DNA from: Alnus glutinosa
Taxonomy: Eukaryota > Streptophyta > Magnoliopsida > Fagales > Betulaceae
Assembly (NCBI RefSeq): GCF_958979055.1
Contig: NC_084886.1
Coordinates: 12,510,654 to 12,574,653 of the forward strand
Length of the DNA stretch: 64,000 nt
Direction: 5' to 3'
Shown here: positions 31,908 through 43,729 of the stretch, in pieces
How positions within the stretch are numbered: the first letter of the stretch is position 1
Layout of the letters: every line of letters starts with the position of its first letter
The notes under the pieces: generated by a model
Database searches by the model: none
What the model was told of the DNA's origin: nothing
Seen by the model: the letters and a program-made list of their open reading frames with translations, nothing else
Made by a program: the position numbers and the translations under genes

Positions 31908-34296
31908 ATGATTTACCCAACTATTTTTTCTCAAAACCCATTTGCAACAGTGATGCCAAAGTTCTATATCCCCCCACCAATGCCATCTCTCTCCAACTCC
32001 AAGCCCATCCTCTGTTTCCGCCGTCAGAACTCCAACATCATCAACGAACCCCCAAAACCCGGAACCCGTTTCAGAAATCCCATCACAGTGAGCCCAAGTC
32101 AATTATATCTGAACAAAAGCAAGAAACAGAGGGCATATGAGGAGAGAAGAGGCGTTTCCCCAGCGGGTAGTCGGCAAATGTTGCTTTTGTGTGGACTTGG
32201 GTATTGGGTACAGGGTTTCAGGTGTTTCCCATGGCTGGCTCTTAGCTTTCACATGGCCCACAATCTTAACTTGAGCCCTTCATCATTGCAGCTGGTGCTG
32301 AATTCTGGTAACCTCCCTATGGTGGCTAAGCCTCTGTATGGAGTGTTTTCTGATGCTTTATATGTTGGCGGCGCTCGAAGAATACCTTACGTTTCCATTG
32401 GAGGTTAGTTACCATCTATTTGCCTTGTCTCCATTATTCATTTCTAGTTCTATTTAAGACATGTATTTCCAAGATCATGTTCATTTGCCTTGCCTTTTTT
32501 TTCCCCCAATTTTCATTTGTGTTCTGCTCCTAAATTTGTTGCCTTATGTATCAGTTTTAATTTTGTTGTGTCTTCTTATTGTGAATTGATGTTGTTGATG
32601 CTTCCCGTGTTCTTTCGACAAATTCTTCTAGCTCAAGGTGGTGGTGGTGGTTTATGAGTTTTATCATTAGCTCTTTTTTTCTTTTCTTTTATTCGATTTG
32701 TCTGCTTCCTTGTTCAAAATTCTTTCAATAGAGAATAGGAAGTAAAGATGACTAAAAATGGATTCCTTGCAATTAAAAAATTGTTTGGGTGAATTTGACT
32801 TTTACATTTGAGTTGTAAAAGGCTAGTCTAAGCTTAAAAAAAATGGTGGTAAATGGCATATACAATGTGTCGAATCAAGAAACTCGGATTGAACATATTT
32901 AAATTTGGATAAGTGAAAATCATATTAATATCTCAAAATTTCTGGGATTCTTATGCATGCCATTCTCGGAATCCTATGTTCTTTTCAGATGATAGTAATT
33001 ACGTGTAATCTTCTGAGAATTCTCTAGCAATGCAAATTGACCCTTTTTTGTTAAACCAAGGCTAAGCTTCAACTTAGACTCGAACCCATTATATCCAGTT
33101 AATAGGGAACTCATATAGACGACACTGATAGAATCCCAAACTTTTCAGTTCTTTTGCAGATCTTGTCTTGGGGACCATTAGCACTGATCCCTGTTGCTGG
33201 TGAAGCGCTTCCAACGCTTATGGCTTGTGTTCTTCTCAGTAACCTTGGAGCATCCATTACAGAAGTCGCAAAAGATGCTCTTGTTGCAGAGTATGGCCAA
33301 AAACACAGAATCAAGGGCCTTCAGTCTTATTCATTCATGGCTTTAGCTGCTGGTGGAATCCTAGGAAACTTAATAGGTGGATACTTATTACTGAAAACGC
33401 CATCTAGTACCATGTTTCTTGTGTTTGCAATTCTACTTTCTCTTCAACTGGGAATTTCGGTGACAACAAGAGAGGAATCTCTTGGTTTAACACAGCTGCC
33501 AAATTACAGTCTTGCCAGGAAATCTATCTCAGAAAGTATCAGAAAACAGTTCTATGATCTTGTAACTGCTATTAGTGAAGAGAGCATCTGCCGCCCCCTT
33601 GCTTGGATTGTAGCTTCTATAGCTGTTGTCCCAATTCTTTCAGGTTCTATCTTTTGCTATCAAACACAGTATCTACATCTTGATGCTTCAGTCATTGGGA
33701 TGTCTCGAGTTATTAGCCAGTTGGTGCTTCTTTCAATGACTGTACTTTATGATCGTCATTGGAAAAAAGTTCCCATGAGGAAACTGATTGGTGCGGTGCA
33801 GATTTTGTATGCCTTTTCCCTTCTTCTTGACCTTGTTCTGGTAAAACAGATCAATCTTAAATTTGGGATGCCCAATGAGGTGTTTGTTCTCTGTTTTTCG
33901 GGTTTAGCAGAAACTCTTGCGCAGTTTAAGCTCCTTCCTTTTTGGGTGCTATTAGCGAGTTTATGTCCTCGGGGTTGTGAAGGATCTCTCACTTCTTTCT
34001 TAGCATCAGCCCTGTGTTTGTCATCGATAATAAGTGGCTTTTTGGGTGTTGGATTGGCTTCTCTTCTTGGAATAACATCTGGGGATTACTCGGGGCTGCC
34101 TGTGGGAATTTTGATGCAGTTCCTTGCAGCTTTATTTCCTTTGGGATGGATTCATTGCATACCCACATCACAAGCTGTTGCTGACGAGGAAAGGAAGAGA
34201 GCTGCGAGTAAAAGAACTCGAAGAAATAGAAGGGTCGGAAGAGTGGTTTTTAGTTCATTTTATGCTTACCGGCGTGAAAGAGAATCTGAGGCATAG
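31908..34296 (+). CDS. Probable folate-biopterin transporter, chloroplastic
   Basis: Membrane carrier of the FBT/BT1 family (major facilitator clan), proposed to move folates or pterins. Two coding exons, 31908-32403 and 33149-34296; phase 1 is kept across the 745-base intron, giving 547 residues. The first 80 or so residues are Pro/Ser/Asn-rich with few acids, as in a plastid transit peptide. Membrane segments follow, with family signatures: GLGYWVQGFRCFPWLAL, the VAKPLYGVFSDAL loop, LSNLGASITEVAKDALVAEY, SYSFMALAAGGILGNLIGGY and GFLGVGLASLLGITSGDYSG. The tail is basic (KRAASKRTRRNRR). It most resembles Arabidopsis FBT8 as I recall it, but the subfamily number is not certain, so no symbol is given. 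A probable 5' UTR intron runs 31686-31863 (GTAAGT to GATTAGCAG). The upstream 31310-31680 is GC-richer promoter/5' UTR. Confidence 0.92.
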
Positions 34297-35871
34297 AGGT
34301 GAGGAAGCAAAAATGTTCTACAGTTGCTATCTTTTTTTTTTTTAGAGAACATGGTAGAAGAAAGGAAGCCTAGGATTGCTCGAGTTCCATTTATCGTGTT
34401 CATGCTCTTAAACCGAAGCCTTGTACATGGATTCATCTCATGATACTGCCTCTGAGTTCTGACTATCTTGTTTCCATCACAAAGGTAAGATGTTTCCCCA
34501 TGTTTAAGGGGCCCCTGAAAGAGGCAATTATTTTGTTGTATCGGAATTTCTGTTTCAGAAATGTATATAGTTTTTAGTTCTGACTTCTGAGCAGCTAATC
34601 TCACAAGGAGTTCCTCATTTGTTACCCTTTCCCAGGTCACAAAGTCATCATTTTTCCTTTTATGTGCACATTCATACGGATGCATATAGATTGCGCCGTC
34701 TATTTCTTTGGAGTGTGCATGGATGTACACAGAATGCGCTTCCGACGCATGAAACTGGTGGCTTTTACTGATAAAATAAAGGCCAAACCAACAATTGAAA
34801 TGGTTCAGAACTTGGTGGTTAAACTTTACTGCAGTGATGGTGCCTTGAGAGGAGGTCCTGCGCAAAAGGTATTCAAAAGGAAGTTGATTATGGATTATCA
34901 ATCTATAAACTGCAACGTTGTTGATGTCACCATACAGAATCAACTCTTGAGCAAGGCTGATTGACACTTTTATTTGAATCTACAGGTATTCATTGTGAGC
35001 GCTGTGAAATGGAGAGGATCCTATTCTCTGTCCAAGTGTCATGAGTCAACAATAATTTAGAGGCATCTATTTGACATCGGTGCAAATCTATAGCCTTTTC
35101 TTCAATTTTGGTAGTTTTCCCATGTAGTGAAATAGAGGACAAGCAGTTGCAGTCTTGGGTGTCGATAAGAGTTTTTGTTTAGGTTGTGTTAGTTTTAAGT
35201 AGAAAGTTTTTGTTTTCTTATGTGGTCATTCGACGCATGCCACATCAGCAGGGGTGAAGCGGGTGTGATAAAATAGGTGTGAAGATAGATTTATTCTTTT
35301 GATTAAGACCCTGAAAATTCAAAAATGAGATTGAAAACATCTTCAAGTATTTGGTTAGCATGGAAAATCTTTTCATGCTAAACTATCAGAAACCGCCTAT
35401 TCACCACAGGAAAATGAATGCTATTACCAAATACACAAGCCAGAGCCACCATTGCCGCTATAACCCAACTTGTCTACCACTTCAACTACATTGCAAAACC
35501 TTGATACATATGTCAGTGGGAAGCATGGCCATAGACGCTATTGAAGCTCTCTCCTCCATTAGGTTCTCTTTGTTGTAGACCAGGCTTAGAAGCAGGGCAT
35601 TTGAGTGCTCCTTTCTCTCAGAGATCAAATATTTGGACGGATTCATGAAAACGATGGTGGTGCAACTGCAACTCCTGTTGGGTGGCGAAAACCAAAGAGT
35701 GCTGACATTCTAATCGAGGGAAGAAAAGAGGAAGAATTGGGTAAGCTTCGGCTCTGTATGGGTGTTCAGGTCACAAATGTATACCAGTGGATATACCATA
35801 ATTCCAGGATCTTATTAACATAACCATCCTCCTGCAAGGAACAAAATTAAGATGTAACCTACAATACAAGC
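34297..35871. other. Transporter 3' UTR and gene-free spacer
   Basis: This is non-coding after the transporter stop. A 233-codon open frame on the minus strand (34266-34967) overlaps the transporter's last 31 bases in antisense. I recognise no domain and it reads through a poly-Lys run made by a T tract, so I do not call it a gene. Small plus-strand frames at 34662-34964 and 35605-35823 are likewise unsupported. Confidence 0.5.
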
Positions 35872-36413
35872 TAATGCCTCGTTTGGATTGCAGAATGAGT
35901 ATTTCATTAGGAAAATGAATAGTGATTACTGAGAATGAAAAAGAGTGAAATGAAATAATTATTTCAATTCTTTAGTTTGATGACAATACATATACCACAA
36001 TTAGAATTGACCCAAAATTACTAAAAAAAACTCCACATAATATATATATATATATATTTTTTTTGTTTAAAAAAAAGACTCAAATCTTAAAATTATATAT
36101 ATATACATTTAGACCTTAGATCTGTGGGTGATAGATTTGATCTAAATTCTTTGTTTTTGTTTTTGTTTTTTTTTTAATTTTTTTTTAAATTTTTAAATTT
36201 TTTAAGTTTAGTTTGAAAAAATTAAAGAATTTTATTTTATTTTATTTATTTATTTTAAATGTTGCTTATTCCTTTAGGAATAACTATTTCTCTCAAAAAA
36301 TGAGAGGAATAGCTATTCCTCTCCCATGAAATAACTATTTCAAGGAATAGGTTTCTACCAAATAAAAAAATAATTATTCAAAGAATTTATTTCGCGAATC
36401 AAACGAGGCCTAA
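35872..36413. mobile_element. Tourist-like (PIF/Harbinger) MITE, about 536 bp
   Basis: TAA at 35872-35874 and 36411-36413 is the putative target duplication. The ends are TGCCTCGTTTGGATTGC and, in reverse, GGCCTCGTTTGATTCGC. The subterminal regions are inverted too (GGAATAACTATTTC words against AAATAATTATTTC). The AT-rich middle has TA and T runs. There is no coding sequence. Confidence 0.72.
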
Positions 36414-37074
36414 ATCTTGAAACCCCGAAAGTGTGACTTAATACAAACGTTAAGATCTGGAATCATTATTACAAGGATACAAATTTCCTTCAAACTAGGT
36501 GGAAGGCAAAATAAATAAAAGGATTCAAATCGTAGAAAAATTTGTAATTGGTAGAATAAGATGAACGGGAATAAAAAATCTTTCATATGTTGTCCATGAG
36601 TATGATTGGCAATTTTTTGTACGACCTGCGAATCCGACATTAAGCAAGTACAAAATTAGTAGGTTAGGGATGAAAAGTCCGACCTGTTTAACTAAATAAA
36701 TCAGGTTAAAGTTAATTTATATAGTCTTATATTAATGTCTCGATACGATTCTAACTCTATACGCAACATGTCCGTGGTTGCCAATCCCATAGTTATTTTG
36801 AGTCGACCTGTGGGTTGAACTTAAAGCTGAAAGTTGCGGTATAAGGGTCTACGTTGAGCATTAACAAGTTTTTCCAGCCCGTATAATCCTACCTCTGATC
36901 GCATGGCCTTTCAAGAGTATGTCTCAACCCTTTCAGCCCATAAGGCAAGTGACTGAGATCCAATCCATAAATTACAGAGTACTGTCTTCCGCACTGTATA
37001 ATTCAGTCAAGATGCCCCTCAAAACATCTTGGAATCCATGAAACAGCCTATTTATCCATCAAATGCCAACACAT
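36414..37074. other. Spacer between MITE and PPR gene
   Basis: This region includes the 3' flank of the PPR gene. Around 36660-36880 words such as GACCTGTTTAACTAAATAAA and GAGTCGACCTGTGGGTTGAA suggest an old transposon piece, too decayed to classify. I see no gene. Confidence 0.4.
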
Positions 37075-38985
37075 CTATACCATATATTCAATATCAGAAG
37101 AAGGACTAGCTCCCTTCATTATCGGAACAAGGTAATCAAGCATCTCATAGATTGAATTGGAGCAAGGATGTACTTTATCAGCGACATAGAAACAATGAGT
37201 ACTACTATTAATGCTAATCCAACTGCAGCCCGGAGCCTTCCTCAAACCTCTTTCTTTCATCATCGTTCTTACTTCAGCTACAACATCCCATCTCCTCGAA
37301 GAAGCATATAAATTTGATAGCGAGATAAAATTCGAGGGGTTCTTCGGTTCTAGCTGAATAAGAAATCTATAAGCCAGATCTTGGATGTCAGAATTCCCGT
37401 GCATTATAGAGGCACTAACAAGAGCCCCCCAAACACTTGGACCAGGTTCCACAGGCATTGATTTAATAAAATCTAAAGCTTGATTTAGCTGGCCTGATCT
37501 GCCAAACAAATCAACCACACAAGCACAAATTTCAACTGTTGGTTTAATTCCATACACATTTATTACTGAGCTATAGATGTTGAGGCCTTCAGTCACCAAC
37601 CCTGACCTTACACATGCAGAAAGAACCACCACTATTGTTATCATGTCTGGTTTGATCCCATGCTGAAGCATCTTCTCATACAAAAAGATGGCTTCCTTGC
37701 CCCTTCCATGTAATCCGTACCCCGAAATTATTGAGCTCCAAGAGATTGCGTCTTTACAAAAGGAATCGTCCTCAAAAACTCTCCTTGCACAATCCAAGCT
37801 CCCGCACTTGGAATACATGTCAATCAAAGCATTATATAAAGATACATCATGATACAATTCCTTTCTGATTGCAAACCCATGAATTTGTTTCCCACCTATT
37901 AAACCACCATGTGAGCTACAAGCAGGAAGGATGCTCACAAGTGACACTCTGTTGGGCTCTATTCCATCTTTCACCTGCATTTCATGAAAAAGAATCAATG
38001 CTTTGTCCGAAGCTCCATCCTGCACATAACCATTGATCATCGCTGTCCAAGCATAAACATTTCTACATCTCATTCTGTCAAACACCCGTCTACCCACAAC
38101 AACTTTATTACTCCTTGAGTACATATCAATCAAACAACACCCCAAATGAACATCTGACCCCAAACCCAAATCCAATTCATTCTTCACAATATAAGAATGA
38201 AGCTCCCTCCCATAATCCCATCTCCCACCATCACCGCCACAAAGAGGCAGCAGACTCGAAACTGTAAACCCATCGGGTTTCACCCCATCATTCTGCATAT
38301 ATTTTACTACCTGCCATAATTCCTCATCAAAACTGCAACCCCTGGAGTTCGCATAGCCCGCTATTATTACATTCCAGGAACTTGAATTTCTTTTCGGCAT
38401 TTCATCAAACAACTTCCGGGATTCACTAAATTCACCACATTTACAGTACATCGACATCAACGAATTCGCAACAACCGTATCCAAAACAAACCCGATTCGT
38501 AAACTCTTCCCGTGAATCCATTTCCCAGCAACTGAGTCTCCAATCTCGCCGGATGCTTTCGCGAGCGTTGCGAGCGTATAATCATCCGGTATTTCATCAC
38601 TAGAGCACATTTCGTGGAATGTATCAAAAGCCTCATTATAGACACGATTTTTCACAAACACATTAATCAAAGAGTTCCATAGGTACACATTCTTGAGCTC
38701 AACCCAGTCAAAAACGAGCCGTGACCGAGCTGGGCTTCCACATATAGCGTACACGGAGATGAGCTTCGTGGCGAGGAAAGGGTTTTGTCCGAGCCCATGA
38801 GTGAGGATTTGAGCGTGGCATTCTAGGCTGAGGCTCAGAGATTGTTGGTCTATCGCAAACTGAAGAGAATGGAGGGGATGGAGAGGCGTGTTGAGCACAG
38901 TGGCAGAAGAGTAATAACGGGAGATTACAAGGGCAAATGTCTTGCGTGCAGAGGAGGTGGTCATCACAGACTTCACAGTTGGCAT
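37075..38985 (-). CDS. PLS-class pentatricopeptide repeat protein with E/E+ domain
   Basis: Intronless, 636 residues, as is usual for plant PPR genes. The first 30 residues (basic, Ser/Thr-rich, ending RYYSSAT) look like a mitochondrial or plastid presequence. About a dozen P, L and S repeats follow, with hallmarks such as NVYLWNSLINVFVKNRVYNEA, NSLMSMYCKCGEFSESRKLF, SSWNVIIAGYANSRG, NVYAWTAMINGYVQDGASDKA, NALIDMYSKCGSLDCARRVF and SWSSIISGYGLHGRGKEAI. The C-terminus has the E motif (PGPSVWGALVSASIMHGN) and an E+ type end (APGCSWISIN followed by VADKVHPCS), but no DYW deaminase domain. Such proteins bind organelle RNA and typically specify C-to-U editing sites, with a DYW protein supplied in trans. 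The RNA target cannot be read by eye. The reading frame is intact. Confidence 0.93.
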   Translation of the reverse strand: MPTVKSVMTTSSARKTFALVISRYYSSATVLNTPLHPLHSLQFAIDQQSLSLSLECHAQILTHGLGQNPFLATKLISVYAICGSPARSRLVFDWVELKNVYLWNSLINVFVKNRVYNEAFDTFHEMCSSDEIPDDYTLATLAKASGEIGDSVAGKWIHGKSLRIGFVLDTVVANSLMSMYCKCGEFSESRKLFDEMPKRNSSSWNVIIAGYANSRGCSFDEELWQVVKYMQNDGVKPDGFTVSSLLPLCGGDGGRWDYGRELHSYIVKNELDLGLGSDVHLGCCLIDMYSRSNKVVVGRRVFDRMRCRNVYAWTAMINGYVQDGASDKALILFHEMQVKDGIEPNRVSLVSILPACSSHGGLIGGKQIHGFAIRKELYHDVSLYNALIDMYSKCGSLDCARRVFEDDSFCKDAISWSSIISGYGLHGRGKEAIFLYEKMLQHGIKPDMITIVVVLSACVRSGLVTEGLNIYSSVINVYGIKPTVEICACVVDLFGRSGQLNQALDFIKSMPVEPGPSVWGALVSASIMHGNSDIQDLAYRFLIQLEPKNPSNFISLSNLYASSRRWDVVAEVRTMMKERGLRKAPGCSWISINSSTHCFYVADKVHPCSNSIYEMLDYLVPIMKGASPSSDIEYMV

Positions 38986-40590
38986 GAAGATATGAATTTG
39001 GCGGGTGTGTGAAGAATGAAGATGGGTGCTATTCAGAGCTCAGGATATAAATGGAATTTCACTTTTGTAGGGAGCGACAAGGGTTGTGTCGTTTCGATGA
39101 AAGGACAAAAGGGTAACTCCGTCCAACAAGTGCAGTTTTATAGTATTATTATTATTATTATTAATTTTTTTTTTTTGTTGTAAGTTATTATTTTTAATTT
39201 TGTAACGCAAACATCTTAAGGATTTTAAAAGATAAGAGAAAATCATTTTTCTAATGTGATAAAAATAGTTTGAATTATTGGAATTGTACCTCTTGATATA
39301 AATATATGTGTTTATCTGTTTACATGTTTGTGTTTGTGTGTATGTATATATATGTGTTGGTGGGTATAATGAATATATATATATACATATTATAAAACTT
39401 ACACATATATTACGTCAAGATTAGATTATTTAAGATTTGAGAAAATTTCTCCAATTAATTCAAATGATAAAAATTTAAAATAAATAAACACTCCCGATAT
39501 TTACCTTATATAAGGACTGAGTACGTAATTTAATTGAGGAGCTCCTGAACAAGTTCGAGTTCGTTCGAAAAATAATTGAACCAAGTTTAAACATATTATC
39601 TAGCTAGTTGAATGATAAGTTCGATCGAGTCCGACTTGTGTTCGAAAAAAAATTAAACGAACCAAACTTATACATTCAATACTCAGCTCGCAGCACAAGA
39701 TACAAAAGGATGTAGGAAAACTATATCTTACAATAAATAAAAATAACTATATATATATATGGATTCGCATGCATATGAATACCAGAAGTAAAATCCTTCT
39801 TCAATCGGTTGATTCATTCAGAAAACTAGGAAGGAAAGTATCGACAGTACGTTGATTGATTCAAGAGAATACTCAAAATTAGGAAAATATGAAAAAAGAA
39901 AAGAAAAAAAAAAAAAAGCTCAATGCATGTCAACTTTATATTGAGGTTTGAATATGTGATAGCATGGCACGTTTCTGAATTGCTTGATCAGTTGATATGT
40001 GTGTATGCATTCCATATTGTTAGCCCAAGTTTGAATCTCTTGAACGTATCCTCATTTGTTTAGTTATGTGTAAGAAATTCTCTCTTTATTGAAAAAAAAG
40101 ACCTGATTAGATTATACTAATATAAATATTCTTCATTTTCTTTCTCTGTCTTTTGCTCGTGGCCGGAAAGAATTGGTATTTGGTACGGTAGCATAATGCC
40201 TCCAAGTCCAATTAGGACGTATATACTAATGAAACCCAAAAACCTTCTAGGATATAATTTTTCCCCCCCTTTTTTTGTTTTTGGTTAAGAATGTGTGCTT
40301 TAGAATTTTTTTTTTTGAGCACCTAGCTTCTAAAGGATGGTATATATATATTGATCACTTAATATTGGAACTGATTTTAAATATAACTTTGGGAATAGAT
40401 TGATGGAGGCTAATTAAGATCCAAAATAACGCTCAAATATTCCTGTTGGTTTTAGAGGAAATTTAAAGCAAGTCCTTTGTTCTAAGATCTTTCTAAATTG
40501 TATCTTCTCTGGATGAATTTAGGGCAAGCAACACCGATCCTCTAGCCCCAGTGTTGCCGGTCTCCGGCCATTGTCCAGGTACATCATCAA
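38986..40590. other. AT-rich spacer upstream of PPR gene
   Basis: The first hundred bases are the PPR gene's promoter side; no convincing TATA box was found. Beyond lie ATT runs (39145-39165), TATATA runs (39340-39390), GTTCGAGTTCGTTCGA words (39550-39690) reminiscent of hAT-like MITEs, and A- or T-rich tracts. I see no gene. Confidence 0.5.
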
Positions 40591-40596
40591 CCTTCT

Positions 40597-41110
40597 TGGT
40601 AGCCCCCTCCCCCTGGAATAGTGAAATTGAATTGGGATGCTTCCATTAATTCTAAGGAGGGACGAAAGGGGATGGGGTTCATTGCAAGGGACTGCCATGG
40701 TGAGATCTTGAGAGCACGGTGTGTTTCACAAAAGGTTCGGGTAGAACCTAACATGACAAAAGCTATGACGGCACTGTATGCGGTGCAATTTTGCAAGGAG
40801 GTGAGTTTTTTTTTTTTTTTTTTTTTTTTTGCAGTGATTTTTGAAGGAGATGCTCAGGAAGTAGTGAAGGCCGGGGTCAATTCAAATCTCCCATATTTTT
40901 CCTGAATTGGTCATTTTATAAAGAGCATCATTCATGAAGTGCGTTATTGTAGTTATTCAACTTTTCATTTTGTCTCTAGGACTTTAAATTCTGCTGCTCA
41001 TACTTTCACCCAAGAGGCAGCTTTTAATAATGTTAACTATACTTGATTAGAGGATACTCTGCAGAGTATTGCTCATATTGTAATTAGGGAGTCTGTCCTA
41101 GATCCTTATT
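40597..41110 (+). pseudogene. RNase H (RVT_3-like) domain fragment of a retroelement
   Basis: Translation opens PPPPGIVKLNWDASI, the usual start of the RNase H domain attached to plant LINE ORF2 or stand-alone RVT_3 genes. It continues GMGFIARDCHGEIL (the first Asp region), ALYAVQFCKEV, VIFEGDAQEVV (second acidic region), and after a stop SAAHTFTQEAAFNN, which aligns with the ANxxAHxLAKxA end of such domains. A stop codon (40903-40905) and a T run of about 27 bases that expands Phe codons between KEV and VIFEGD show it is decayed. No reverse transcriptase lies upstream in this window. Confidence 0.75.
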
Positions 41111-42487
41111 ATGAGATCAGTTTTTTTTTTTTTTTTTTTTCCTGAATGAATGAAGATGCATGCAGTTTCTGATAAAAAACACACCAAAAAAAAAATAAAA
41201 TAAATAAATTAATGCGTGATACTTCCAAAAGAACATTTACTTTCACTAGATCGTAGAAACCTCTGCATGTTTAAATATTTCTCTGGACAACAATATATAA
41301 CATGTATAACATTTGTCACGAATCCAATATAATTTAGAACCTTTTTTTTTAATTGACTGATATAGAACTCACGCAGGAAAAAGAAAAAAAGATATAGCAC
41401 TCAATCAGTATAGATACTCCTCTTATATATTTATGTATGTTGATAAGCTTAAAGCATGAGGACTTTCAAATGAACAAAAAAAAAAAAAAAAAAAAAAACT
41501 TTAAAGAAGATTCAGGAAAGAAAAAAAAGACATGCAAGATTTGAAATATATATTTATAGATATCCGCAACATAGAGAATCTAATGCTAATCTTAAGACAA
41601 GATTAATAATTCAATTAAAGAATAAACAAGATAACATTTGTTTATACAGCAGTCAAGCCTGCACAAAAGAATGAGTTGTACGGATGTAAAAGTATGTAGT
41701 ATATGCTTAATTGTTTTTTTTTTTTTTTTTTTGTTCTTGGATGCTCTAATGAGAGTTGTACGAGCGTAAAGTATGCAGTAATCATATGCCTAATTTTTTA
41801 TTTTTTATTTTTTTAAATGTACTAATGTCATGATGTGATTAAAGAAGACTTTCATTCTAAAGGACACGTACCGGTGTTACTTGGTTCTTTTTATATTGTA
41901 AATTTTCCTTTTAACCATACTTTTACCTCCATTTGGTTAAAAAATATATACTATGAGCTAAAAAGGAAAAGCAAACTAATAAAAAATGTTGAGAACGTAA
42001 AAAAAGAAGCCTTTCTTTAGTTTCTTTGAATTTATCTTGTACTTAAAAAGAGAATTAATCAAGTAAAGCCTCGATGAACACTAGCTAGCAGCACCGTACC
42101 ACTAGGATTCATAATTTTTAACAGAAAACTAATTTATTTAATGAAATGAATCGAATCAAGATTAACTTATATAATTTTATATCTATATTTCAATACAACT
42201 CCAAAAAAAAATGCTGATATTTAATATATGAAAGTTTCCCAAGAGCTTGTCTAATAATGGACAACAAGTAAAGCAACCCTACATGAAGTTAAAATGTTAC
42301 ACGCGTCATTTTTGGACCAGTTTTATTGACAAAATACATAATGGTTTGGTCCCGGATTGCATCATTAACAACCCGAAGTACTTGAGACATGTTTGTCAAA
42401 CCGAAGCAAGCTCCTAGTTAAGAGCCTTCTCATAATTTGATGACAACTTGTTATAGAGGGCAAGTAAAATTGAAAACTGGTCAAATT
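41111..42487. other. Spacer with diverged tandem duplication
   Basis: A unit containing ATGAGTTGTACGGATGTAAA then AGTATGTAGTATATGC (about 41669-41714) is repeated in diverged form at about 41748-41801 (ATGAGAGTTGTACGAGCGTA, AAGTATGCAGTAATC). Long A or T runs are at 41122-41140, 41476-41498 and 41714-41732. The last few hundred bases before 42487 would be the MYB gene's 3' UTR. I see no gene. Confidence 0.5.
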
Positions 42488-43604
42488 TTAACAGAAGGGA
42501 AGTAGATTGTGTAGACTAGCTTTGGCTGTGGCACTGGCTGCATTGAAATTGCCATGGACATCGTCATCCATCCACAGTCCATCCCATATGATGTCCTCGT
42601 TTGAGGCCTCAGGCACATTGCTGTTGAGCAAGGAGTAAAAATAGCTTTGCTCCTCAGATGTGTTGGGATACACGGTCAACGAACTGTCCATTTCTTGCCT
42701 CACTTGAGGTACTAGGGAAGTGGCCTTATGGTCATTTTCATCGAGCAAGGCCATGATCCTTTTGATGTCCACTTGATTCAGTAGTAGTTGTTGCTGTTCG
42801 TGTTGCTGCTGCTGCTGTTGCTGCTGTTGTTGCTGCTGCTGATGAAATTGTTGCCTCCTCAGCAGGCGAGTTTTTGCCTTCTCAGAGGCATCAGAAGGGG
42901 CTTTGGCCTTTTTCTTGAAATGGGTCCTCCAGTAGTTCTTGATCTCATTGTCAGTTCTTCCTGGCAAGCTTCTTGCAATTGTGGACCACCTGATCAATCG
43001 TGATTTAGTACAGAAGTTTTTTAAGCTCAGTAATTTCGAGATCATTAAGCTTGGTTTAAAGAAAGTTACCTGTTTCCCCACCTCGCATGCAGCTCTAGAA
43101 TTATGCTCTCCTCATGAGGGGTTATCTGCCCCCTCTTGAGGTCTGGTCTCAAATAATTCACCCACCTCAATCTACAGCTCTTCCCATTCCTTTTTAACCC
43201 TGCACAGGCAAAAACACAGAAATATATATATTATTTCTCAATCCAAAGGGTAGCAAAATAGGCTCAGATAGTTGCATTACAATAGCAACAACTAGCTAGC
43301 TTGGCTGTCTATTTTTTTACTTGACATCATTACCTTGATAGAATTTTTCCCAAAAAAAAAGATACCCAATATACACGTAGAAAGGTAGGAGGAGAAGTGA
43401 CAGAATTTGAGGTATATATATATATCTATATGAATGGAAGTGAAGTATATATTATTACTTACCTGCAAGCCTAGCAACAGAGTTCCATCTTCCTTCACCA
43501 TGCAGCCTGACATACTCAATAAGCAATCTATCTTCCTCAGCAGTCCAAGGACCCTTCCTCCAGCCCTCTTCTTCTATTATACCCCAACCCAAATGGCCTG
43601 CCAT
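42488..43604 (-). CDS. MYB79: R2R3-MYB transcription factor, MYB79-like
   Basis: Nuclear DNA-binding regulator. Exons on the minus strand: 43604-43463, 43199-43070, 42989-42488; phases match at both introns and give 257 residues. R2 begins [14 protein letters not shown] and continues [21 protein letters not shown]3 runs [20 protein letters not shown], then [20 protein letters not shown] and [11 protein letters not shown]. The regularly spaced tryptophans are present, with Ile/Leu in the usual first position of R3. The introns fall at the two classic R2R3-MYB positions. After the DNA-binding domain is a glutamine run of about 13 (CAG/CAA), then [15 protein letters not shown] and a C-terminus with [12 protein letters not shown], likely an acidic activation region. 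The repeat sequence and the QxD(I/M)K(R/K)IM block match Arabidopsis MYB79 from memory; a close paralogue is possible. Targets are unknown. Confidence 0.93.
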
Positions 43605-43713
43605 GACACCCCAATTCATGTGAGAAAAAAGAGAAGCAAAAGCTTTGTGTATATGACGCTTTGTAATGTTTGTCTTCCAAATTCTATGGCGCTTTGGGTT
43701 AGTGCTTGTGGCA

Positions 43714-43724
43714 TATTTATATAT
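43714..43724 (-). promoter_or_regulatory. TATA box of the MYB gene
   Basis: On the minus strand the sequence reads CATATATAAATA about 110 bases upstream of the ATG at 43604, a good plant TATA box and the only one at a sensible distance. Confidence 0.6.
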
Positions 43725-43729
43725 GCTCC

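Noticed and set aside
34662..34964. 100-codon plus-strand open frame
   Set aside because: No similarity recognised and it lies in the probable 3' UTR of the transporter.
35351..35823. Two small plus-strand open frames
   Set aside because: Low-complexity translations without any known motif or splice-supported continuation.
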